From NCBI GenBank assembly GCA_019309145.1, contig JAFDGR010000017.1, positions 1 through 43,208 on the forward strand: a DNA stretch of 43,208 bases, written 5' to 3'. This DNA comes from Deltaproteobacteria bacterium (GTDB taxonomy: Bacteria > Desulfobacterota > DSM-4660 > Desulfatiglandales > Desulfatiglandaceae). Both the position numbers and the translations under genes were made by a program. Positions 42,896 through 43,208 of the stretch are shown here, piece after piece; the stretch's first letter is position 1; each line of letters begins with the position of its first letter. Under the pieces are notes generated by a model, which searched no databases, had not been told where the DNA came from, and saw only the letters and a list, made by a program, of their open reading frames with translations.

Positions 42896-43208
42896 TCAGA
42901 CGCGTTTGACCGGGCCGAGGGCCACCAGGTAGAGGAGCCGGGCATCCTCGGCAAGCTCCAGGAGCTGCCGTGCTTCCTCGTCATAGAACGCGCCGATCCC
43001 GCAACACCCGATTCCCATGGAAGCCGCGGACAGGTAGAGCGTCTCTCCCATGCGGCCCGCCTCCAGCATGGCGAAACGGTATCCCCGCGGGCCAAACCTC
43101 TCTTCCAGCGCACCCAGGTCGGCCATGAACAGGAAATGGAGGGCCGCATGGGCAAGCCATGCCTGGTCCAGGCAGATACGGGCCATGTTTTCCACGAATG
43201 GCCCTTCT
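42896..43208 (-). CDS. SagB-type nitroreductase-family dehydrogenase, C-terminal part (5' end off the window)
   Basis: The frame is open to the window edge, so the GTG at 43195 is internal. The visible 104 residues carry the C-terminal half of the FMN-binding fold: WLAHAALHFLFMADL, GYRFAMLEAGRMGETLYLSAASMGIGCCGIGAFYDEE and YLVALGPVKRV. The GCC-x-GAFYDEE segment is common to SagB/ThcOx-like dehydrogenases, which oxidise azolines in peptide maturation or act on other small substrates. No peptide-maturation partner is visible inside the window. Confidence 0.8.
   Translation of the reverse strand, partial: EGPFVENMARICLDQAWLAHAALHFLFMADLGALEERFGPRGYRFAMLEAGRMGETLYLSAASMGIGCCGIGAFYDEEARQLLELAEDARLLYLVALGPVKRV

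Noticed and set aside
1-43208. CRISPR arrays, tRNA/rRNA genes, insertion sequences, prophage or toxin-antitoxin genes
   Set aside because: No regular repeat-spacer pattern, no cloverleaf-like or rRNA-like stretch, and no transposase, integrase or toxin-like product was seen on either strand.

Overview
The window looks like a chromosomal segment of an anaerobic, acid- and amino-acid-oxidising bacterium, most likely Desulfobacterota (former Deltaproteobacteria). This is an inference from gene content and style: several branched-chain-amino-acid-type (Liv) ABC systems each next to an acyl-CoA synthetase, a PAS/hybrid histidine kinase, FadR-type regulation and moderately GC-rich coding. No 16S rRNA, tRNA, insertion sequence, CRISPR array or phage gene was seen.

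Layout. (1) 1-5926, plus strand: Liv cluster 1 (end of a LivK, then LivH, LivM, LivG, LivF) closed by an AMP-forming acyl-CoA synthetase. (2) 15712-5923, minus strand: a tightly packed amine/2-oxoacid cluster: a small CxxC protein, a three-part SCP2-E1alpha-E1beta dehydrogenase fusion, a class-III aminotransferase, a free SCP2 protein, a second class-III aminotransferase, an APC permease and a hybrid histidine kinase. (3) 16003-16932, plus: an EamA exporter. (4) 31240-16993, minus: a FadR-type GntR regulator, a nitrilase-superfamily amidase, a full Dpp/Opp peptide transporter, an exported BPL_N amidotransferase-like protein, and a second full Dpp/Opp transporter. (5) 31532-33310, plus: a small exported protein, an MBL-fold hydrolase interrupted by an in-frame TAG, and a hotdog thioesterase. 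(6) 40211-33338, minus: Liv cluster 2 (LivH, LivM, LivK, acyl-CoA synthetase, frameshifted LivG, LivF). (7) 42647-40634, minus: a small exported basic protein, an ECF sigma factor, its zinc-binding anti-sigma factor and a Spy/CpxP-like periplasmic protein. (8) The right edge carries the C-terminal part of a SagB-type nitroreductase.

How they fit together. Both Liv clusters pair uptake of a carboxylic or amino acid with CoA activation, as in acid catabolism. The minus-strand amine cluster could import an amine or amino acid (APC), transaminate it (two paralogues) and oxidise the resulting 2-oxo acid on the E1 fusion; the two SCP2 modules suggest a hydrophobic or acyl intermediate. The GntR-amidase-peptide transporter block looks like peptide or amide scavenging with an exported amidotransferase-like enzyme between the two transporters.

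The strongest candidates for something undescribed are the SCP2-E1alpha-E1beta fusion with its SCP2/aminotransferase partners, and the BPL_N protein set between twin peptide transporters. Two lesions within about 2.1 kb (a TAG in the MBL gene, a frameshift in livG2) are either real decay or sequence errors. All functions are read from motifs and context; no database search was possible.
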